A stretch of 64,000 bases of DNA from Clostridium sp. ZS2-4 (GTDB lineage: Bacteria; Bacillota; Clostridia; Clostridiales; Clostridiaceae), in NCBI RefSeq assembly GCF_026719745.1, contig NZ_JAPPRQ010000011.1, positions 206,879-270,878 of the forward strand, given 5' to 3'. The notes below the pieces were generated by a model. It was not told where the DNA came from. It saw nothing but the letters and a program-made list of their open reading frames with translations, and searched no databases. Below are positions 47,742-57,651 of this stretch, one piece after another. The first letter of the stretch is position 1. Each line of letters starts with the position of its first letter. A program made the translations under genes and the position numbers.

Positions 47742-47770
47742 TTGAAATATTATAAAGCCTGTGATATAAT
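47742..47770 (+). promoter_or_regulatory. Sigma-A promoter of OLE RNA
   Basis: TTGAAA (47742-47747), 17-nt spacer, perfect TATAAT (47765-47770). Predicted start near 47777-47782 coincides with the left arm of the RNA's closing stem. Confidence 0.82.
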
Positions 47771-47781
47771 CCCTATATAAA

Positions 47782-48323
47782 AGAGTGGTGCAGTATTCTA
47801 GTCAGGTAAGTATTTTTTGAGGGCGGGGCTAAAAATCCGCTAAAGGGCACATCGATGAAGTTTCTGGTGCTGGCTTGTAACGCCCAGTTATGGGTTGGTG
47901 CTGGGAGTAAGAGGGCTGGGGCAACCGCAAAGGCATGCGCAATTGACCCTACCTTCGCGGAGACCATGACTTGTGGTTTGGGAGAAATACCCATACTACG
48001 ACAATGGATTAAACCTGTATTGTGGTGAAAAGCTATGTACAGAGTAGCCTGCCTTGAGTGAAGTGGGTGGAGGTAAAAATTACTTAAACCCATTTTGCAA
48101 AAGAGGCTAGGGAAATACCTAACTGTCGAGGAAAACTCCTAGGCTGTTCGAAAGAAGTATACTGGCGATTGCAGTACGGACTAAGTGGTAGTCTAGTTTT
48201 ATAGCTGGTGACACTATAGGTAGAGCGTTAAAAGGAAACTGCCAGGACGGCGACGTATGGTTTGCTCTATGGGAAATCCTACTAGACCTAAGCCGTAAGA
48301 TTTATCCAGTATGCTGCCACTCT
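47782..48323 (+). ncRNA. ole: OLE RNA (Ornate Large Extremophilic RNA)
   Basis: A roughly 540-nt GC-richer stretch, about 45-50% GC in an AT-rich genome, without a conserved reading frame. It begins AGAGTGG (47782-47788) and ends CCACTCT (48317-48323), a closing helix, and has many internal complementary segments and sequence such as GGGCGGGGCTAAAAATCC characteristic of the class. Synteny is decisive: OLE lies in the isoprenoid gene neighbourhood, next to oapA, as in other OLE-bearing Firmicutes. OLE forms a membrane ribonucleoprotein with OapA and other proteins and affects tolerance of cold, alcohol and Mg2+ stress in Bacillus halodurans (family knowledge). No terminator separates it from oapA. 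Exact ends are estimates. Confidence 0.87.
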
Positions 48324-48349
48324 TCTTATACATAATGGAGGAGTATTTT

Positions 48350-48949
48350 TTGCATAATAGTAAGATATCAAATACAAATAAAAATATTAAAAAGAAAAGA
48401 AATAAGAAAAAGAAAAATAATAAATTATGGATATTTAAAATAGTACTTTGGACAATAATAATTTCAGGTAGTATTTCATTTTTTTCTAATATGACATTGC
48501 CAAAAGTAAATTTAATATTAGCTTGTATTATATTGATTGCTATAATTTCTTTAGGCATTTTTTTTGATATTATAGGAGTAGCGGTTACGGCTGCTAGTGA
48601 GAAACCTTTTCATTCAATGTCCGCTAAAAAGATTGATGGGGCAAAAATTGCTGTGAATTTAATTAGAAACGCTGACAAAGTATCAAATTTTTGCAACGAT
48701 GTTATAGGTGATGTGTGCGGTGTTGTTAGTGGAGCAATAGGAGCTACTATTTTATCTAAAATCATTATAAGTTTTCCAAATGCAAATGATAAACATGTAC
48801 TGTTAATAGGAGCGATTGTAGGATCTATAATTGCGGCTATGACAGTAGGAGGTAAAGCACTTGGTAAAAGCTTTGCCATGAAAAATTGCAATGATATTAT
48901 TTTTGCTGTGTCAAAAATAATACATGTTGTTAAAAAGGGAAGAGGATAA
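48350..48949 (+). CDS. oapA: OLE-associated membrane protein OapA
   Basis: 199-residue polytopic membrane protein immediately after OLE RNA. Very basic N-terminus ([16 protein letters not shown], about residues 10-26) suited to RNA binding, then about four helices: [57 protein letters not shown] and [19 protein letters not shown]. The [18 protein letters not shown] loop is distinctive. TTG start at 48350, 6 nt after GGAGGAG; longer in-frame starts lie in the RNA. OapA binds OLE and places it at the membrane in characterised species. dxs follows after 1 nt. Confidence 0.87.
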   Translation: MHNSKISNTNKNIKKKRNKKKKNNKLWIFKIVLWTIIISGSISFFSNMTLPKVNLILACIILIAIISLGIFFDIIGVAVTAASEKPFHSMSAKKIDGAKIAVNLIRNADKVSNFCNDVIGDVCGVVSGAIGATILSKIIISFPNANDKHVLLIGAIVGSIIAAMTVGGKALGKSFAMKNCNDIIFAVSKIIHVVKKGRG

Positions 48950-48950
48950 A

Positions 48951-50810
48951 ATGTATAGTATACTTGATAAACTTGATAATGTAAATGATTTAAAAAAATT
49001 ATCATATAAAGAATTAAAAGAATTATCAAAAGAATTAAGAGAATTTTTAATTGATAAAACATCTAAGACTGGAGGGCATTTAGCTTCTAATTTAGGTGTA
49101 GTAGAACTTACCCTAAGTTTGTATCAAGTGTTTAATATAGATAAAGACAAAATTGTATGGGATGTTGGACACCAAACATATATACATAAGATATTAACCG
49201 GAAGAAAGGATAAATTTAATACATTAAAACAATATAAAGGTATTAGCGGTTTCCCTAAAAGATGTGAAAGTAAGTATGATGTTTTTGAAACGGGACACAG
49301 CAGTACCTCTATTTCTGCAGCTCTAGGAATTGCACGATCAAGAGATTTAAATAAAGAAGATTATAGTGTAGTTGCAGTTATAGGTGATGGAGCATTAACT
49401 GGAGGCATGGCTTTAGAAGCTCTAAACGATGTTGGAGACAGAAAAACAGATTTAATTATAATTTTAAACGATAACCAGATGTCAATTGCTAAAAATGTTG
49501 GAGGGGTTTCTACATATTTAAGTAAATTGAGGATTGATCCTAAATATAATAAATTTAAAGAGGATTTTAATGATATACTTAGAAAAACAAATTTCGGGAA
49601 TAGTGTTGCGGACTCAATAAAAAAAATAAAATCTGGAATTAAACAGATAGTGGTTCCAGGAATGTTTTTTGAGGATATGGGTATTAAATATCTTGGACCA
49701 ATCGATGGGCATAATATTAAGGAATTAAGAAAAGTTTTCACAATGGCCAAGGAAATTAAAGGACCAGTTATTATACATACTATTACTAAAAAAGGTAAAG
49801 GATATAAATTTGCTGAAGAAAGTCCTGATAAGTTTCATGGAATTTCTGCCTTTAATAGAAATACTGGAGAAGTAGAAAAAAAGAATATTTGTACATATTC
49901 AAAGACTTTTGGAAATGAAATGTTAAAATTAGCTTCTACAAATGAAAAAATTGTAGCAATTACTGCTGCAATGAGAGATGGTACAGGACTTGCTGAATTC
50001 AGTGAAAAATTTAAAGATAGATTTTTTGATGTAGGCATAGCTGAACAACATGCGGTAACACTAGCAGCAGGTATGGCTTTATCAGGTTTAAGACCTGTAT
50101 TTGCTGTATACTCTACTTTTCTTCAAAGAGCATATGATCAAGTAATTCATGATGTATGTCAACAGAATCTACCAGTAGTTTTTGCAATAGATAGAGCAGG
50201 AATTGTAGGGAATGATGGTGAAACTCATCAAGGAGTATTTGATATATCCTATCTGTGTCATATGCCTAATATGACTATAATGAGTCCCAAGTGTATTGAT
50301 GAATTAAGATATATGCTTCGTTGGGCCGTAGAGCAAGATTTCCCGGTAGCAATTAGGTATCCAAGAGGAGGAGACAGTGCCGATTTGATGCTAAAGCCTT
50401 TAACTGATTTTAAAAAAGGTAAATGGGAAATATTGTATAGGGAAGGAAATATTGCTGTAATTGCTGTGGGTAAAATGGTTCAAATGGCTTTGGAAGCAAG
50501 AGAAAAACTGAAATCACAAGGCATAGATGTTACTATTATAAATGCTAATTTCATAAAGCCAATAGACAAAAATATGATTAAATATCTAATATCAAATAAT
50601 TATAAAATCGTTACTGTAGAAGACAATGCAAAGCTAGGTGGGTTAGGTTCTATGGTGTTGGATTATGCAAATTCAATAGATAAAAATGTGAAAATTTTAA
50701 ACTTAGGATATGAAGATAATTTTATTTCTCATGGAAGTGTAGAAATTTTATATAAAATAAATAAATTAGATGCAGATGGTATATTTGAAAACATCGTTAA
50801 AATAATATAA
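48951..50810 (+). CDS. dxs: 1-deoxy-D-xylulose-5-phosphate synthase
   Basis: Thiamine-diphosphate enzyme that condenses pyruvate and glyceraldehyde-3-phosphate, first step of the MEP isoprenoid pathway. 619 residues: [18 protein letters not shown], thiamine motif [36 protein letters not shown], and C-terminal transketolase domain. ATG 48951 follows AAGAGGA; an in-frame ATG at 48924 lies inside oapA. Coupled with ispA across the OLE locus, it supplies precursors for undecaprenyl phosphate used by MraY. Confidence 0.97.
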   Translation: MYSILDKLDNVNDLKKLSYKELKELSKELREFLIDKTSKTGGHLASNLGVVELTLSLYQVFNIDKDKIVWDVGHQTYIHKILTGRKDKFNTLKQYKGISGFPKRCESKYDVFETGHSSTSISAALGIARSRDLNKEDYSVVAVIGDGALTGGMALEALNDVGDRKTDLIIILNDNQMSIAKNVGGVSTYLSKLRIDPKYNKFKEDFNDILRKTNFGNSVADSIKKIKSGIKQIVVPGMFFEDMGIKYLGPIDGHNIKELRKVFTMAKEIKGPVIIHTITKKGKGYKFAEESPDKFHGISAFNRNTGEVEKKNICTYSKTFGNEMLKLASTNEKIVAITAAMRDGTGLAEFSEKFKDRFFDVGIAEQHAVTLAAGMALSGLRPVFAVYSTFLQRAYDQVIHDVCQQNLPVVFAIDRAGIVGNDGETHQGVFDISYLCHMPNMTIMSPKCIDELRYMLRWAVEQDFPVAIRYPRGGDSADLMLKPLTDFKKGKWEILYREGNIAVIAVGKMVQMALEAREKLKSQGIDVTIINANFIKPIDKNMIKYLISNNYKIVTVEDNAKLGGLGSMVLDYANSIDKNVKILNLGYEDNFISHGSVEILYKINKLDADGIFENIVKII

Positions 50811-50846
50811 TGAATTTTAAATAAATATAGATAAAGGAGTTTTAAA

Positions 50847-51659
50847 ATGAGCTCAGCAAAAAAAGAAAGATTAGATATGCTTTTAGTAAAAAAAAATTTT
50901 TTTGAATCCAGAGAAAGAGCTAAAGCTAGTATTATGGCTGGAGAAATATTTGTAGATGGTGAGAGAATAGACAAATGTGGTGAAAAAGTTTTTGAAAACG
51001 CTAATATAGAATTTAAAGGACAAGTTATGCCCTATGTAAGTAGAGGGGGATTTAAACTTGAAAAAGCAATAAAAAGCTTTAAAATAGATTTAAAGGATAA
51101 AACATGCATGGACATAGGAGCTTCTACTGGGGGATTCAGTGATTGTATGCTTCAAAATGGAGCAAAAAAAGTATTTGCAATTGACGTAGGATATGGTCAA
51201 TTTGCATGGAAATTAAGAATAGATCCTAGAGTTGTGTGTATGGAAAGAACTAATGCCAGACACTTAACGTATGAAGATATTGGAGAGTATTCAGACTTTG
51301 CAAGTATAGATGTATCATTTATATCTTTAAAAAAAATAATACCTGCAATTGTTAATTTGTTAAATAATAAAGGTGAAATTGTAGCTTTAATAAAGCCTCA
51401 GTTTGAAGCAGGAAGAGATAAAATTGGAAAAAAAGGTGTTGTTAGAGAGGCAAGTACACATAAGGAAGTAATAAATAACATACTAAGTTTCTTAGTAGAA
51501 AGCAATTTGAAAATTATTGGACTGGATCATTCACCAATCAAAGGACCAGAAGGAAATATCGAATATTTGGTATACTTTACAAAAGACAAGGAATATGAGA
51601 AGGAATTTAATTTTGAAACAGTAAATACCGTTGTTGATTCTTCACATGACAATCTATAG
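50847..51659 (+). CDS. TlyA family rRNA 2'-O-methyltransferase
   Basis: 270 residues: N-terminal S4 domain ([32 protein letters not shown]) and FtsJ-like methyltransferase domain with [16 protein letters not shown] (SAM site), [12 protein letters not shown], and [12 protein letters not shown]. Homologues methylate ribose in 16S/23S rRNA and sometimes act as haemolysins. TAAAGGAG ribosome-binding site. The dxs-tlyA-nadK-argR-recN order is conserved in Firmicutes. Confidence 0.94.
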   Translation: MSSAKKERLDMLLVKKNFFESRERAKASIMAGEIFVDGERIDKCGEKVFENANIEFKGQVMPYVSRGGFKLEKAIKSFKIDLKDKTCMDIGASTGGFSDCMLQNGAKKVFAIDVGYGQFAWKLRIDPRVVCMERTNARHLTYEDIGEYSDFASIDVSFISLKKIIPAIVNLLNNKGEIVALIKPQFEAGRDKIGKKGVVREASTHKEVINNILSFLVESNLKIIGLDHSPIKGPEGNIEYLVYFTKDKEYEKEFNFETVNTVVDSSHDNL

Positions 51660-51670
51660 CAGGAGGAAAA

Positions 51671-52492
51671 ATGAAAAATATAGGTGTTAACATTAATAGT
51701 AGCAAGTTTATTGATAAAGAAGTTATTGATAATATAATTTACAAAATCAAAAAGAATATTAAAGATGCAAATGTAAAAATATATACTAACTGCAGTGGAT
51801 TAAAGAGCCTGGAAAGTGAAAAAGTTGATATTGTCATATCTTTAGGTGGTGATGGCACTATTTTGAGTACTGCTAGAGCTATAGCACCATATGGAATTCC
51901 TATATTGGGTATAAACATGGGAAATTTAGGTTTTTTGACAGGTGTTGAGAGCTTGGAGTTTGAGGCTGCTATTGAGAATTTAAGCAAAGGTAAGTTTCAT
52001 ATTGAAGATAGAATGATGCTTCAGTGTGAAATTGTCAATGAAGAAAATAAAAAAACTTATAGTTGTCTTAATGATGTAGTAATTTCTAAAGGAACATTAT
52101 CAAGAATATTTAAATATGACATATTTATCAATGATAAATTTTACACATCTTTTAAGGCGGATGGAGTAATTGTATCTACTCCTACTGGTTCTACAGCATA
52201 TGCACTTTCAGCTGGAGGTCCTATAATTTATCCAACTCTAGATGTGATATTACTTACGCCTATATGTCCTCATTCCATGCAAATGAGAAGTATAATACTT
52301 GAAAGTAAAAGTGAAATTAGTATATTGATTGATAAAAAAAATGAAAGCGCTTTTTTAACTGTAGATGGGCAAAAATCAATTGAATTAGATAAAAAGGAAA
52401 AAATTACAATCAAGCAACATGATGTGAAATGTAAATTGATTAAAATAGATGGATATGATTATTTTGAAGTATTAAGAAAAAAAATTTTTTAG
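51671..52492 (+). CDS. nadK: NAD kinase
   Basis: Phosphorylates NAD to NADP. GGDGT motif in [17 protein letters not shown] (about 57-65), [49 protein letters not shown], and LTPICPHSM. 273 residues, full length. AGGAGG ribosome-binding site. Twelve nt after tlyA. Confidence 0.97.
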   Translation: MKNIGVNINSSKFIDKEVIDNIIYKIKKNIKDANVKIYTNCSGLKSLESEKVDIVISLGGDGTILSTARAIAPYGIPILGINMGNLGFLTGVESLEFEAAIENLSKGKFHIEDRMMLQCEIVNEENKKTYSCLNDVVISKGTLSRIFKYDIFINDKFYTSFKADGVIVSTPTGSTAYALSAGGPIIYPTLDVILLTPICPHSMQMRSIILESKSEISILIDKKNESAFLTVDGQKSIELDKKEKITIKQHDVKCKLIKIDGYDYFEVLRKKIF

Positions 52493-52510
52493 TTATTAAG
52501 GAGATATAAT

Positions 52511-52966
52511 ATGAAATTAGAACGTCATTCAAAAATTTTAGAAATTATAAAATCAAAAGATATTGAGACACAGGAAGAATTAGCAGAAGAACTTAAAAAA
52601 ATAGGAATGGATGTTACCCAAGCCACTGTATCAAGAGATATAAAGGAACTGAAATTAATTAAGGTTCTATCAGATAAAGGTACATATAAGTATGCAGCAA
52701 TTGAACCAAGTGAAAATTTTCTGTCTAACAAATTAGTAAATATTTTTACTCATACTGTAATGAGTGTTGAGAATGTTCAAAATATTGTAGTTGTAAAGAC
52801 TATTTCAGGTTCAGGTTCTGCAGCAGCAGAATCTATTGATTCTATGAATTTTACAGGAATTGCTGGAAGTATAGCTGGAGATAATACAATTTTTATTTTG
52901 GCTATTAATGAAGAAAAAGCATTGGAATTGGTTAAAAAACTTAAGAAGATGCTTTTGGCAAAGTAG
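52511..52966 (+). CDS. argR: Arginine repressor ArgR
   Basis: Hexameric, arginine-responsive DNA-binding protein. N-terminal winged helix ([44 protein letters not shown]) and C-terminal oligomerisation/arginine domain with [16 protein letters not shown] and [11 protein letters not shown]. 151 residues. AAGGAG ribosome-binding site. In this operon position (before recN) as in Bacillus ahrC. Confidence 0.97.
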   Translation: MKLERHSKILEIIKSKDIETQEELAEELKKIGMDVTQATVSRDIKELKLIKVLSDKGTYKYAAIEPSENFLSNKLVNIFTHTVMSVENVQNIVVVKTISGSGSAAAESIDSMNFTGIAGSIAGDNTIFILAINEEKALELVKKLKKMLLAK

Positions 52967-52975
52967 GAGGGTACT

Positions 52976-54679
52976 ATGCTTCTTCAAATAAATATTAAAA
53001 ATTTTGCATTAATAGAACAATTAAGCATATCCTTTGAAAAAGGATTTAATATTTTAACAGGTGAAACAGGAGCAGGTAAATCTATAATAATTGATGCTAT
53101 AAATTTTGTTCTTGGAGGAAAATTCAACAAAGGTTTAATAAGAAATGGGGAAGAAAAGACTTTTGTTGAAGCAATTTTTGATATAGAAAATAAAAACTCA
53201 TTTGATATTTTAAGAGAAATGGAAATAGACTTTGAGGATTTGATTATAATCAGCAGAGAAACTTTCAAGTCAGGAAAAAGTGTTGTGAAAATAAATGGTA
53301 AATCTATTTTAATGTCACAAGTTAAAAAGCTTTCAGAAACTTTAATAAATATTCATGGTCAGCATGAAAATCAAGAGTTATTAAACTATTCTACTCATAT
53401 ATCTTATTTAGATAAATTTGGAGAGAAAAGATTAAATAAGGTGATTGAGGAATACAATGTTAATTATCGAAAATTAACAGAGATAGATAATAAAATATCT
53501 GATTTAGGTGTAAATAATGGAGAAAGAGAGAAAATAATTGATTTTTTAAAATATCAAATTGATGAAATAAATAATGCAAATCTAAAACCTGACGAGGATA
53601 TAGAATTAGAAAAAAGATATACATTTCTTAATAATGCTGAAAAGATTAGTAATGTTCTTATTAGCAGTTATAAAATTTTATATGACAGTAACGATGATTT
53701 TTCATCTGTATATGATTCTTTAAATAAAGTGATACGTGAATTAAGAGTCATCCAGGATAAATTAGAAGAGGTGAAAATTATTGCTGATTCATTAGAAGAA
53801 TCATACTTTAATATAGAACAAAATATTACTGATATTAGAAACATACGACAAAATATATCTTATGACAGAAATGAATTGGAACATATTAATAGTAGAATAT
53901 TTCAAATAGATACATATAAAAGAAAATATGGAAAAACCATTGAAGAAATTTTAAACTATAAAGAAAAAATTTCTAAACAATTTGATGAAATGATTAATTG
54001 CAACGAAATTATTGAAAAATTACAAAAAGAACGTACAACTATTTGCAATGATATGAAGAAACAAGCTAAAGTTATTCACAACTTAAGAAAGGAAATTGCA
54101 GAAATTTTAGAAGAAAGAATAAAAAAAGAATTGGATTATGTTGGATTAGAAAAAAGTATATTTAAAATAAACATATCTTTGGAAAATGATTTTTTCCATA
54201 ATGGATGTGACAAGGTACAATTCTTAATATCAACAAATCCAGGTCAGCCTCTTAAATCATTAGACAGTGTTGTATCTGGTGGAGAATTATCAAGAATAAT
54301 GCTGGGTTTAAAAACTGTTTTTGTAAATAAAGAAGAAATTCCTTCGATTATATTTGATGAAATAGATACAGGTATAAGTGGAAGAATAGCTCAAAGAGTT
54401 GCTGAAAAAATGTATCTTATATCTAGAAATTGTCAAGTGTTTTGTGTAACGCATCTTCCACAGATTGCAAGTATGTCGGATGTGCATTTTTTAGTTTCTA
54501 AAAATATAAAAGATGAAAAAACATTTACCGATATAAAGAAGATGTGTGAAAAACAAAAAGAAGAAGAAATATCAAGAATGATTGGTGGATCAGAAATCAC
54601 AGATTTAACATTAGAACATTCAAAAGAAATGATTAAGTTAGCAAATGAGAAAAAAATAGAATTAACTTCTATAGAATAA
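52976..54679 (+). CDS. recN: DNA repair protein RecN
   Basis: SMC-like ATPase acting early in double-strand break repair. Walker A GETGAGKSIIIDAI near 30-43, INIHGQHENQELL, long coiled coils (about 150-390) and C-terminal VVSGGELSRIMLGLK signature plus IIFDEIDTGISGRIAQ (Walker B). 567 residues. AGGAGG ribosome-binding site, 9 nt after argR. Strong terminator follows. Confidence 0.97.
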   Translation: MLLQINIKNFALIEQLSISFEKGFNILTGETGAGKSIIIDAINFVLGGKFNKGLIRNGEEKTFVEAIFDIENKNSFDILREMEIDFEDLIIISRETFKSGKSVVKINGKSILMSQVKKLSETLINIHGQHENQELLNYSTHISYLDKFGEKRLNKVIEEYNVNYRKLTEIDNKISDLGVNNGEREKIIDFLKYQIDEINNANLKPDEDIELEKRYTFLNNAEKISNVLISSYKILYDSNDDFSSVYDSLNKVIRELRVIQDKLEEVKIIADSLEESYFNIEQNITDIRNIRQNISYDRNELEHINSRIFQIDTYKRKYGKTIEEILNYKEKISKQFDEMINCNEIIEKLQKERTTICNDMKKQAKVIHNLRKEIAEILEERIKKELDYVGLEKSIFKINISLENDFFHNGCDKVQFLISTNPGQPLKSLDSVVSGGELSRIMLGLKTVFVNKEEIPSIIFDEIDTGISGRIAQRVAEKMYLISRNCQVFCVTHLPQIASMSDVHFLVSKNIKDEKTFTDIKKMCEKQKEEEISRMIGGSEITDLTLEHSKEMIKLANEKKIELTSIE

Positions 54680-54718
54680 ATTCATAATCAGTATATGATT
54701 ATGAATTTTTTGTTTTTT
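54679..54718 (+). terminator. Intrinsic terminator after recN
   Basis: AATTCATAATCA (54679-54690) with perfect inverse TGATTATGAATT (54696-54707), 5-nt loop, T-rich tail. Confidence 0.85.
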
Positions 54719-54848
54719 CTAAATAAATTATCATATATTTGCTTTACTATTAAAGAATTACTAAGTTTCAAAACATACAATAGCATAATAAATTTTTAAA
54801 AAGGGCAAATTAAAATCAAACAGAGTGTGTTATGCAGGAGGTATAAAT

Positions 54849-56063
54849 ATGAAAAGTAAAAAGCAATGCATAATATGCTGGATTTTAATTCCGCTCATAG
54901 TTTTAATAACCAGTATATATTATAATACTGCAACTTTACCTGATACAATTTTTTTAAAAGAAAATGAGCAATTAAATTCTAATTATATTTTAAAACTAAA
55001 CAAATATTCATTTATGCATAAGAATTTAAAGGAAAATGAAGAAACTATAGATGTTAGTTTTTTAGGAATATTGCCTATAAAATCTGTTTCAGTTAAATCT
55101 GCACCAGAAATTTATGTTTATCCTGGTGGAACACCATTAGGTGTTAAATTAACTACTAAAGGTGTTTTGGTAGTGGCATTTTCAGATATAGAAACTACTC
55201 GAGGAAAAGTTATTAGTCCATCAGCAGAAAGTGGAATACAAGTAGGAGATATTATTTTAAAAGTAAATGATTCAAGTATAAATAATTCAGATGAACTTAT
55301 CAGAGAAATAGACTTAAATAAAAATAAGAAACTTAAAATAGTCCTAGAAAGAAATAATAAAATAATTGAAAAAACAGTAAAGCCTATAAAAAATAAAGAT
55401 GATGAAAACTATAAAATTGGCTTATGGGTTAGAGATTCAACCTCAGGAGTAGGAACATTGACTTTTTATGATGGAAAAACTAAAAAATTTGGAGCATTGG
55501 GACATCCTATTACAGATGTGGATACTGGAACCATATTAAAGATTAATCAAGGCGAAATAATTGAGTCATCTATTATTTCTTTAAGAAAAGGTCAAAAAGG
55601 CAATCCGGGAGAATTAAGAGGAATATTTATTAATGAAGAAACAGCTTTAGGAAGAGTAAATAAAAACACCATATGTGGAATATATGGATGTGGAAATGAC
55701 AAATTAGTTAATAAAAAATATAACAGTCCCATGAAAATTGCTTTAAGAAACGAAATAAAAGAAGGACCAGCAAAGATTTTGACAACTGTTGAAGGAGCAG
55801 AACCTCAGTTATATGATATAAAAATTGAAAAATTATTGATACAAGATGAACCAGGACCTAAAAGTATGATTATAAAAGTTACTGATCCAGTATTATTAAG
55901 CAAAACAGGTGGAATTGTTCAAGGCATGAGTGGAAGTCCTATAATACAAGATAATAAACTTGTAGGAGCTGTAACTCATGTCTTAATAAACAGACCTGAT
56001 GTAGGATATGGAATTTATATTGAGTGGATGTTGAAAGATGCGGATATTTTGATGAATTACTAG
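54849..56063 (+). CDS. spoIVB: SpoIVB serine peptidase
   Basis: Forespore peptidase secreted into the intermembrane space, where it triggers sigma-K activation in relatives. 404 residues: N-terminal helix (CIICWILIPLIVLITSIYY), PDZ domain (about 115-185, SPSAESGIQVGDIILKVND), and S55 peptidase domain with His219 in FGALGHPITD and nucleophile in QGMSGSPI (Ser363). ATG 54849 after GCAGGAGG; an upstream in-frame ATG at 54825 is earlier than the ribosome-binding site. spoIVB-spo0A order is universal in spore formers. Sigma-F/G control is expected but the promoter is not clear. Confidence 0.96.
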   Translation: MKSKKQCIICWILIPLIVLITSIYYNTATLPDTIFLKENEQLNSNYILKLNKYSFMHKNLKENEETIDVSFLGILPIKSVSVKSAPEIYVYPGGTPLGVKLTTKGVLVVAFSDIETTRGKVISPSAESGIQVGDIILKVNDSSINNSDELIREIDLNKNKKLKIVLERNNKIIEKTVKPIKNKDDENYKIGLWVRDSTSGVGTLTFYDGKTKKFGALGHPITDVDTGTILKINQGEIIESSIISLRKGQKGNPGELRGIFINEETALGRVNKNTICGIYGCGNDKLVNKKYNSPMKIALRNEIKEGPAKILTTVEGAEPQLYDIKIEKLLIQDEPGPKSMIIKVTDPVLLSKTGGIVQGMSGSPIIQDNKLVGAVTHVLINRPDVGYGIYIEWMLKDADILMNY

Positions 56064-56090
56064 CAATGTCATACTAATAAGAGTAAAATA

Positions 56091-56114
56091 AAAGGATAGC
56101 GCAAGCTATCTTTT
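56091..56114 (+). terminator. Intrinsic terminator after spoIVB
   Basis: AAAGGATAGC (56091-56100) with GCTATCTTTT (56105-56114), loop GCAA, T5 tail. Confidence 0.8.
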
Positions 56115-56152
56115 TATGTTGTCATAATAAATTTGAAAATTTTTCTAAAGAA

Positions 56153-56181
56153 GAAGGAATTATTAATCTTTTGTCGAATTT
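56153..56181 (+). promoter_or_regulatory. Sigma-H promoter of spo0A with embedded 0A box
   Basis: GAAGGAATT (56153-56161) matches the sigma-H -35 consensus RnAGGAwww, an 11-nt spacer, then GTCGAATTT (56173-56181) matches RnnGAATww. The 0A box TGTCGAA lies at 56172-56178, over the -10, so Spo0A~P likely controls this promoter. Confidence 0.72.
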
Positions 56182-56223
56182 AACTGTTAAGAAATGGAAT
56201 AGACGTAAAGGAGCGATATATTG

Positions 56224-57036
56224 ATGGAAAATAATAAAATAAGTGTTGTTATTGCAGATGATAACAAAGAATTTTGTAACATTCTTAATGATTATTTATT
56301 AAATCAAAGAGATATTGTAGTTACAGGGGTTGCAAAAGATGGTATTGAAGCATTAAAGCTTATACAAGAAAAACAGCCTGATTTAGTAGTACTTGATATA
56401 ATAATGCCGCATTTAGATGGATTAGGTGTACTAGAAAGATTAAATACAATAAATATAGACCCAATGCCAAGAGTGATAGTATTATCAGCAGTAGGACAGG
56501 ATAAGATTACACAAAGAGCTATTACACTAGGAGCAGATTATTATGTAGTAAAACCATTTGATATGGACGTATTTACAAAAAGAATTAGACAAATGTTTAA
56601 CAATACTATATCAAGTGACCAAGTTAAGAAAACAGTTTCATTAATTGAAACAGAAGAAATTAAAGTTAGAAAAAGTGAGCCTTTAGATTTAGAATCGGAA
56701 ATCACAAACATAATACATGAAATAGGTGTTCCTGCACATATTAAAGGTTATATGTATTTAAGAGAAGCAATAAGCATGGTAGTAAACGATGTAGAATTAT
56801 TATCAGCAGTTACTAAAGAATTATACCCATCAATAGCAAAAAAATATAATACAACTGCCAGTAGAGTAGAAAGAGCTATAAGACATGCAATAGAAGTAGC
56901 GTGGTCAAGAGGACAGGTAGAAACTATAAATAAGATTTTTGGGTATACTATACATAACGGAAAAGGTAAGCCTACTAATTCTGAATTTATAGCTATGGTA
57001 GCTGATAAATTAAGATTAAAGAATAAAGTAAGCTAA
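56224..57036 (+). CDS. spo0A: Master sporulation response regulator Spo0A
   Basis: Phosphorylated transcription factor that starts sporulation. 270 residues: receiver domain with [10 protein letters not shown] (acidic pocket), phospho-acceptor Asp58 in [12 protein letters not shown], and Lys in VVKPFD; C-terminal DNA-binding domain with recognition helix [22 protein letters not shown] use ATG 56224; TTG 56221 is 7 nt after AAAGGAG and could be used instead. Own sigma-H promoter with 0A box upstream. Confidence 0.98.
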   Translation: MENNKISVVIADDNKEFCNILNDYLLNQRDIVVTGVAKDGIEALKLIQEKQPDLVVLDIIMPHLDGLGVLERLNTINIDPMPRVIVLSAVGQDKITQRAITLGADYYVVKPFDMDVFTKRIRQMFNNTISSDQVKKTVSLIETEEIKVRKSEPLDLESEITNIIHEIGVPAHIKGYMYLREAISMVVNDVELLSAVTKELYPSIAKKYNTTASRVERAIRHAIEVAWSRGQVETINKIFGYTIHNGKGKPTNSEFIAMVADKLRLKNKVS

Positions 57037-57064
57037 TTAATTTTAATATCTTGGAGGCTTTTAG

Positions 57065-57583
57065 ATGAATTGTTTTGAAAAAACTCTAGAAGAAGTAAAT
57101 AAATATGAAGGTAAAATTATAAGAGTAGATGAAAGGCTTGTAAAATTGCCAAACGGCAAGGAAGCAAAAAGAGAAATTGTAAAGCATCCAGGAGGAGTGG
57201 CTATTTTAGCATATAAAACAAAAAATACTGTGCTTTTGGTAGAACAGTTTAGAAATCCTTTAGGAAAATGTATATTAGAGATTCCGGCAGGTAAATTAGA
57301 ATATAAAGAAGATATTGAAGCTTGCGGAAGAAGAGAGTTGGAGGAAGAAACTGGATACAAAGCAGGCAAATTTAATTATTTGGGTAAAATAGCTACTACA
57401 CCTGGATTTTGTGATGAATATATTTATTTATATAAGGCAGAAGATTTATTTGAAGGTAAGATAGGCGGAGATGAAGATGAATTTATTAATATACATGAAG
57501 TAAAAATAGAAAAAGTTAAAGATATGATAAAGAATGGTGAAATTATAGATGCAAAAACTATTTCCGTTTTCATGATGATTTAA
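57065..57583 (+). CDS. nudF: NUDIX hydrolase, ADP-ribose pyrophosphatase type
   Basis: Hydrolyses ADP-ribose or related nucleoside diphosphates. NUDIX box GKLEYKEDIEACGRRELEEE followed by TGY fits Gx5Ex7REUxEExGU. Opening KTLEEVNKYEGKIIRVDE and VLLVEQFRNPLGKCILEIPAG are typical of NudF/YqkG. 172 residues. TTGGAGG ribosome-binding site. Spo0A-nudF-spoIIM order as in Bacillus. Confidence 0.92.
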   Translation: MNCFEKTLEEVNKYEGKIIRVDERLVKLPNGKEAKREIVKHPGGVAILAYKTKNTVLLVEQFRNPLGKCILEIPAGKLEYKEDIEACGRRELEEETGYKAGKFNYLGKIATTPGFCDEYIYLYKAEDLFEGKIGGDEDEFINIHEVKIEKVKDMIKNGEIIDAKTISVFMMI

Positions 57584-57651
57584 ATGTGCATATTACTTCT
57601 TTTGTAATCATAAATATTAAAAAAGATGATTAACAAAAGGAGGAATAATGC

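Noticed and set aside
47773..48093. Open frame of 106 codons on the minus strand inside OLE RNA
   Set aside because: It lies in a structured RNA, has no ribosome-binding site and no family-like sequence.
48311..48349. Upstream ATG starts for oapA (48311, 48335)
   Set aside because: They sit in the RNA's closing stem or before the GGAGGAG site; TTG 48350 fits the ribosome-binding site.
54740..54840. Sigma-G-like elements before spoIVB (CATAATA at 54784-54790)
   Set aside because: No matching -35 at acceptable spacing.
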